Shown here: positions 8,071-9,600 of the stretch, piece by piece
Position numbering within the stretch: position 1 is the first letter of the stretch
Layout of the letters: each line of letters opens with the position of its first letter
Source: Leucobacter sp.
Lineage (GTDB): Bacteria; Actinomycetota; Actinomycetes; Actinomycetales; Microbacteriaceae
NCBI GenBank assembly: GCA_012510755.1
Contig: JAAZHL010000303.1
Coordinates: 1-9,600, forward strand
Direction: 5' to 3'
Length of the DNA: 9,600 bases
Translations under genes and position numbers: made by a program
Notes under the pieces: generated by a model
Databases searched by the model: none
The model's input: only the letters and a program-made list of their open reading frames with translations
What the model was told of the DNA's origin: nothing

Positions 8071-8502
8071 CTAGAACATGCCCGGGATCACCTCCTCTTC
8101 GATGTCTGCAAAGGCTGCTTCTTGTTCGCTGAGGTAGCGCTGCCATGCCTGCGCACCCCAAATCTCTGCGCGGCTGCCCGCACCGATGACCGCGAGGTCG
8201 CGTTCGAGACCCGCATACTCGCGCAGAGCTGCGGGCACGGTTACACGGCCTTGTTTGTCAGGTGTCTCAGCATGAGCACCTGACAAGAAGACGCGCAGGT
8301 AATCTCGACCCTGCTTTGAGGTGATCGGTGCCTGCCGAATGCGCTCATGCATCTGCGCGAACTCTGACTCGCTGAACACGTAGAGGCAACGCTCTTGGCC
8401 TCTCGTGATGACGAGTCCTTCTGCGAGGTCATCGCGAAATTTCGCGGGCAAGATGAGTCGCCCCTTTTCGTCGAGCTTTGGCGTGAAGGTGCCGAGAAAC
8501 AT
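8071..8502 (-). CDS. mraZ: Transcriptional regulator MraZ
   Basis: DNA-binding protein of the AbrB/SpoVT fold, first gene of the cluster and known in E. coli and Mycoplasma to bind repeated boxes upstream of its own gene. It has 143 residues, the family norm. It holds two tandem copies of the domain, each with the family signature: DEKGRLILPAKFR (11-23) and DKQGRVTVPAALR (82-94). The acidic C-terminus ends in EEEVIPGMF. The frame is open to a GTG at 8523, but ATG 8502 is chosen because AGGAGGAG lies just upstream (core spacing 5) and MFLGTFTPKLDEKGR is the standard N-terminus. The repeat array at 8573-8630 is its probable operator, which implies autoregulation of the whole cluster. Confidence 0.97.
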   Translation of the reverse strand: MFLGTFTPKLDEKGRLILPAKFRDDLAEGLVITRGQERCLYVFSESEFAQMHERIRQAPITSKQGRDYLRVFLSGAHAETPDKQGRVTVPAALREYAGLERDLAVIGAGSRAEIWGAQAWQRYLSEQEAAFADIEEEVIPGMF

Positions 8503-8505
8503 TGA

Positions 8506-8513
8506 CTCCTCCT
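8506..8513 (-). promoter_or_regulatory. mraZ ribosome-binding site
   Basis: AGGAGGAG on the minus strand. Its GGAGG core is 5 nt from the ATG at 8502. It is the strongest ribosome-binding site in the window and decides the mraZ start over the upstream GTG. Confidence 0.85.
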
Positions 8514-8520
8514 CTCGACC

Positions 8521-8548
8521 CACTTGGAAGCCCGGGTGCTTCGCCAGT
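8521..8548 (-). other. Possible hairpin in the mraZ 5' leader
   Basis: On the minus strand, CACT ggc GAAGC acccgg GCTTC ca AGTG folds into an inner 5-bp stem with a 6-nt loop (8527-8542) and an outer 4-bp stem across a small internal loop. It sits 5-8 nt upstream of the ribosome-binding site. There is no U-tract after it, so it is not a terminator. A role in translation or RNA stability is possible but unproven. Confidence 0.35.
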
Positions 8549-8572
8549 GAGCGCTCAACGTCGTCTTGCTCA

Positions 8573-8630
8573 CCACTTTACCCCACTTCACTCCATTTCA
8601 CTCACTTTTTCTCCACTTCCTGCTCCACTT
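8573..8630 (-). promoter_or_regulatory. MraZ-box-like operator array
   Basis: Six hexamers of the type AAGTGG read along the minus strand. From the mraZ-proximal end they are AAGTGG (8573-8578), AAGTGG (8583-8588), AAATGG (8593-8598), AAGTGA (8602-8607), AAGTGG (8613-8618) and AAGTGG (8625-8630). Spacing is 10, 10, 9, 11 and 12 bp, close to one turn of DNA, so the sites face the same side. Mycoplasma MraZ binds AAAGTG(T/G) direct repeats with similar spacing, and E. coli MraZ binds TGGG-type repeats upstream of mraZ. That these are MraZ sites is inferred from position, motif and phasing. Confidence 0.75.
8575..8580 (-). promoter_or_regulatory. Candidate -10 element for mraZ
   Basis: TAAAGT on the minus strand fits the loose actinobacterial -10 pattern TANNNT and would give a transcript start near 8568. 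No convincing -35 is visible (GAGTGA at 8598-8603, spacing 17). It lies inside the repeat array, where MraZ binding would block polymerase. Another candidate further upstream is CATAAG near 8808-8813. Neither is firm. Confidence 0.3.
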
Positions 8631-8648
8631 CTCCCCCGCCTCTCCTGC

Positions 8649-8743
8649 TTCCCTTTCTTCCCTCTTCCCTTTCTTCCCTCTTCCCTTTCTTCCCTCTGCT
8701 TCCCTTTCTTCCCCCTTACATTTCCTCCCTATTCCCTTTCTTC
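8649..8743. repeat. 16-bp tandem repeat, polypyrimidine on the plus strand
   Basis: Three perfect consecutive copies of ttccctttcttccctc (8649-8664, 8665-8680, 8681-8696). After a 3-nt interruption comes a near copy at 8700-8715, and a partial copy ttccctttcttc at 8732-8743. Positions 8648-8697 are 50 pyrimidines without a break. It lies upstream of the AAGTGG array, between mraZ and the terminator of the DUF3040 gene. Purine/pyrimidine asymmetry of this length can favour unusual DNA structures. The number of copies may vary between strains. The long frames through this stretch exist only because it lacks stop codons and are not genes. Confidence 0.85.
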
Positions 8744-8868
8744 GCGCTGCTTCCACCTCTCCACGGCCTCCCCTTCGGTCACCGCACCAACCCAGGCCAG
8801 TTGGCACTTATGGTCAGCGTCGGGCGAAGTCGGCAGCACCTAGTGCCCGCCTACGGCCCTATAGACAC
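8744..8868. other. Non-coding stretch upstream of the mraZ repeat array
   Basis: No gene, strong promoter or stable hairpin is recognised here. Base composition returns to mixed sequence after the pyrimidine-rich repeats. A weak minus-strand promoter is possible: CTGCCG, 18 bp, CATAAG at 8808-8813. Together with 8503-8743 it forms the region upstream of the dcw operon. Confidence 0.5.
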
Positions 8869-8900
8869 AAAAAGGGCGGTGGACCTTCGTCCACCGCCCT
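8869..8900 (-). terminator. Intrinsic terminator of the DUF3040 gene
   Basis: A perfect 12-bp stem: AGGGCGGTGGAC (8873-8884) and its complement (8889-8900), with a 4-nt loop. On the minus strand it is followed directly by TTTTTGTGT, a classic U-tract. It lies 30 nt past the stop of the DUF3040 gene and points the same way as mraZ, so it separates the two transcription units and implies mraZ has its own promoter. Confidence 0.93.
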
Positions 8901-8930
8901 GAAGTAGGCCGGAATAAGTCGGAGTGCGAG

Positions 8931-9308
8931 CTAACGCTCACCGTCCATTCGCTCTTCCCAGCGTCGATTCATTCGATCTGAAAACGACTCGCGAGCAGAT
9001 GCCTGCGAAGCGCTCGCGCCGCTACTGCCGCGAGCAGCAGACCCGTCGATTGATTCGCGCTTCGAAAACGCCATGAGCGTGCCGCCAACCATCACCACGA
9101 ACGCCACTAGCCCGAGCCACCACTGCTGCAAGCTCACACTTGCGATCAGCAGCCCAAGCCCGACAACCACTACTAACGTGCCGAGCACCAGCGAGCGAAG
9201 ATTCAATTTTGCGTGGGAAGCAGAGGTCTGCATCACGTCTGCTTCACTCTGATAGAAGCGACGTTCCATGTCATCAAGTAGCTGCTGCTCGCGCTCTGAC
9301 AACCCCAT
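8931..9308 (-). CDS. DUF3040 family small membrane protein
   Basis: A 125-residue protein of unknown function. The N-terminus MGLSEREQQLLDDMERRFYQ (1-20) is characteristic of the actinobacterial DUF3040 family. Then come two hydrophobic segments (about 39-58 and 63-81) with a short turn QQWW, and a Ser/Ala-rich, then charged tail (83-125). It is predicted to be an integral membrane hairpin with both ends in the cytoplasm. The start ATG at 9308 has GGGAGG 5 nt upstream (9314-9319). It is transcribed alone and ends at the terminator at 8869-8900. A gene of this family often sits just upstream of mraZ in actinobacteria (M. tuberculosis included, from memory), hinting at a link to envelope or division work, but no function should be assigned. 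Confidence 0.88.
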   Translation of the reverse strand: MGLSEREQQLLDDMERRFYQSEADVMQTSASHAKLNLRSLVLGTLVVVVGLGLLIASVSLQQWWLGLVAFVVMVGGTLMAFSKRESIDGSAARGSSGASASQASARESFSDRMNRRWEERMDGER

Positions 9309-9343
9309 GTTGGCCTCCCGGTGCCTGAAAACCTTGTCGTTAC

Positions 9344-9349
9344 AGTCTA
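9344..9349 (-). promoter_or_regulatory. Candidate -10 element for the DUF3040 gene
   Basis: TAGACT on the minus strand matches TANNNT and would start transcription about 28-30 nt before the ATG, leaving room for the GGGAGG ribosome-binding site. No clear -35 is seen. It is placed symmetrically with the plus-strand candidate at 9367-9372. Confidence 0.4.
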
Positions 9350-9366
9350 CGCCGCCTGCCTGAGAC

Positions 9367-9372
9367 TAGGCT
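9367..9372 (+). promoter_or_regulatory. Candidate -10 element for the polyprenyl synthetase gene
   Basis: TAGGCT matches TANNNT and lies 6 nt before the GTG at 9379. A transcript would begin at or next to the start codon, so the mRNA would be leaderless. This agrees with the absence of any ribosome-binding site and is common in actinobacteria. No clear -35 is seen. Confidence 0.45.
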
Positions 9373-9378
9373 AGCCAC

Positions 9379-9600
9379 GTGCAAGAAACGACTCGACTCG
9401 CAGGCCTTATTCAGGAGCGCCTCGATGAAACTATCGATAATCATGCCTCGCAGCTTGAGAGCTTGGGCCCAGACGCCCTGCCGTTACTCAAAGAGGCACG
9501 TGACTATCTCGCTGGCGGTAAACGCATGCGCGCACAGTTTGCTGTGCTTGGTTTTCGCGCGGTGCAACCGGTTGACCTGTTTTCTGACCCCGTACATGAG
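9379..9600 (+). CDS. Polyprenyl (trans-isoprenyl) diphosphate synthase, 5' part (cut by window edge)
   Basis: Enzyme family that condenses isopentenyl diphosphate with an allylic diphosphate to make farnesyl, geranylgeranyl or longer chains for quinones, carotenoids and lipid carriers. Seventy-four codons are present, with an open frame to the edge. The diagnostic early motif is LAGGKRMRAQF (44-54), the GGKR(x)R site that binds isopentenyl diphosphate. The preceding helix, PLLKEARDYL (35-44), also fits. The Asp-rich catalytic motifs lie beyond the window, so chain length cannot be judged and no gene symbol is given. GTG at 9379 is the first possible start, because an in-frame TAG lies three codons upstream (9370-9372). 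No ribosome-binding site is visible. It is transcribed away from the DUF3040 gene and the dcw operon. Confidence 0.9.
   Translation, partial: MQETTRLAGLIQERLDETIDNHASQLESLGPDALPLLKEARDYLAGGKRMRAQFAVLGFRAVQPVDLFSDPVHE

Noticed and set aside
8716..8727. A minus-strand GGGAGG followed by ATG TAA (start-stop) inside the purine-rich leader.
   Set aside because: The spacing of 2 nt is too short for initiation and the purine-rich repeat makes such sites by chance.
8405..8907. Long plus-strand frames rich in Ser, Pro, Leu and Phe, and a Lys/Glu/Arg/Gly-rich minus-strand frame (8598-8807).
   Set aside because: They arise because the polypyrimidine repeat tract has no stop codons. They are low-complexity, lack convincing ribosome-binding sites and partly overlap mraZ and the terminator.
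8503..8930. Possible CRISPR array or mobile-element remnant in the repeat-rich gap upstream of mraZ.
   Set aside because: The repeats are contiguous 16-bp or 10-bp units with no unique spacers, there are no cas genes, and there are no transposase fragments or terminal inverted repeats.

Overview
The window is the front half of a division and cell-wall (dcw) gene cluster from a high-GC Gram-positive actinobacterium. Gene order, the membrane-anchored FtsL-like protein, the small DUF3040 protein and a divergent polyprenyl synthetase are all actinobacterial. A MurE without the usual meso-diaminopimelate-binding residues points to a lineage with another residue in its peptidoglycan, such as Microbacteriaceae. 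That family assignment is inference. No mobile element, CRISPR array, tRNA or rRNA was seen.

Layout. Everything from about 1 to 8502 is transcribed on the minus strand, so the operon reads right to left: mraZ (8502-8071), rsmH (7999-7004), ftsL-like (7007-6399), ftsI (6349-4550), murE (4462-2915), murF (2892-1489), mraY (1492-410) and the 5' part of murD (428 to the window edge). Joins are tight: 4-nt ATGA overlaps at rsmH/ftsL and murF/mraY, a mraY/murD overlap, and gaps of 22-87 nt elsewhere. The rest of the cluster (ftsW, murG, murC, ftsQ, ftsZ in most relatives) would lie beyond the left edge.

The 428-bp gap upstream of mraZ holds most of the non-coding interest. Going upstream from the mraZ ribosome-binding site there is a leader hairpin, a short palindrome, an array of six AAGTGG-type repeats at about one helical turn spacing (a probable MraZ operator), and a purine/pyrimidine-asymmetric 16-bp tandem repeat. 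After about 125 bp without recognisable features comes a textbook intrinsic terminator that ends the neighbouring DUF3040 gene. Beyond that gene a 70-bp divergent promoter region leads to a polyprenyl diphosphate synthase gene on the plus strand, cut by the right edge.

How the genes work together. MraZ is the DNA-binding regulator of the cluster and RsmH methylates 16S rRNA. The FtsL-like protein and FtsI belong to the septal peptidoglycan synthesis complex. MurD, MurE and MurF add the stem-peptide residues to UDP-MurNAc, and MraY moves the finished precursor onto undecaprenyl phosphate to give lipid I. The polyprenyl synthase may feed isoprenoid precursor pools. No wholly new system is evident. 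The points worth a second look are the mraZ upstream architecture, the altered MurE substrate pocket, the symmetric divergent promoter with a probably leaderless start, and a mini-ORF abutting murE.
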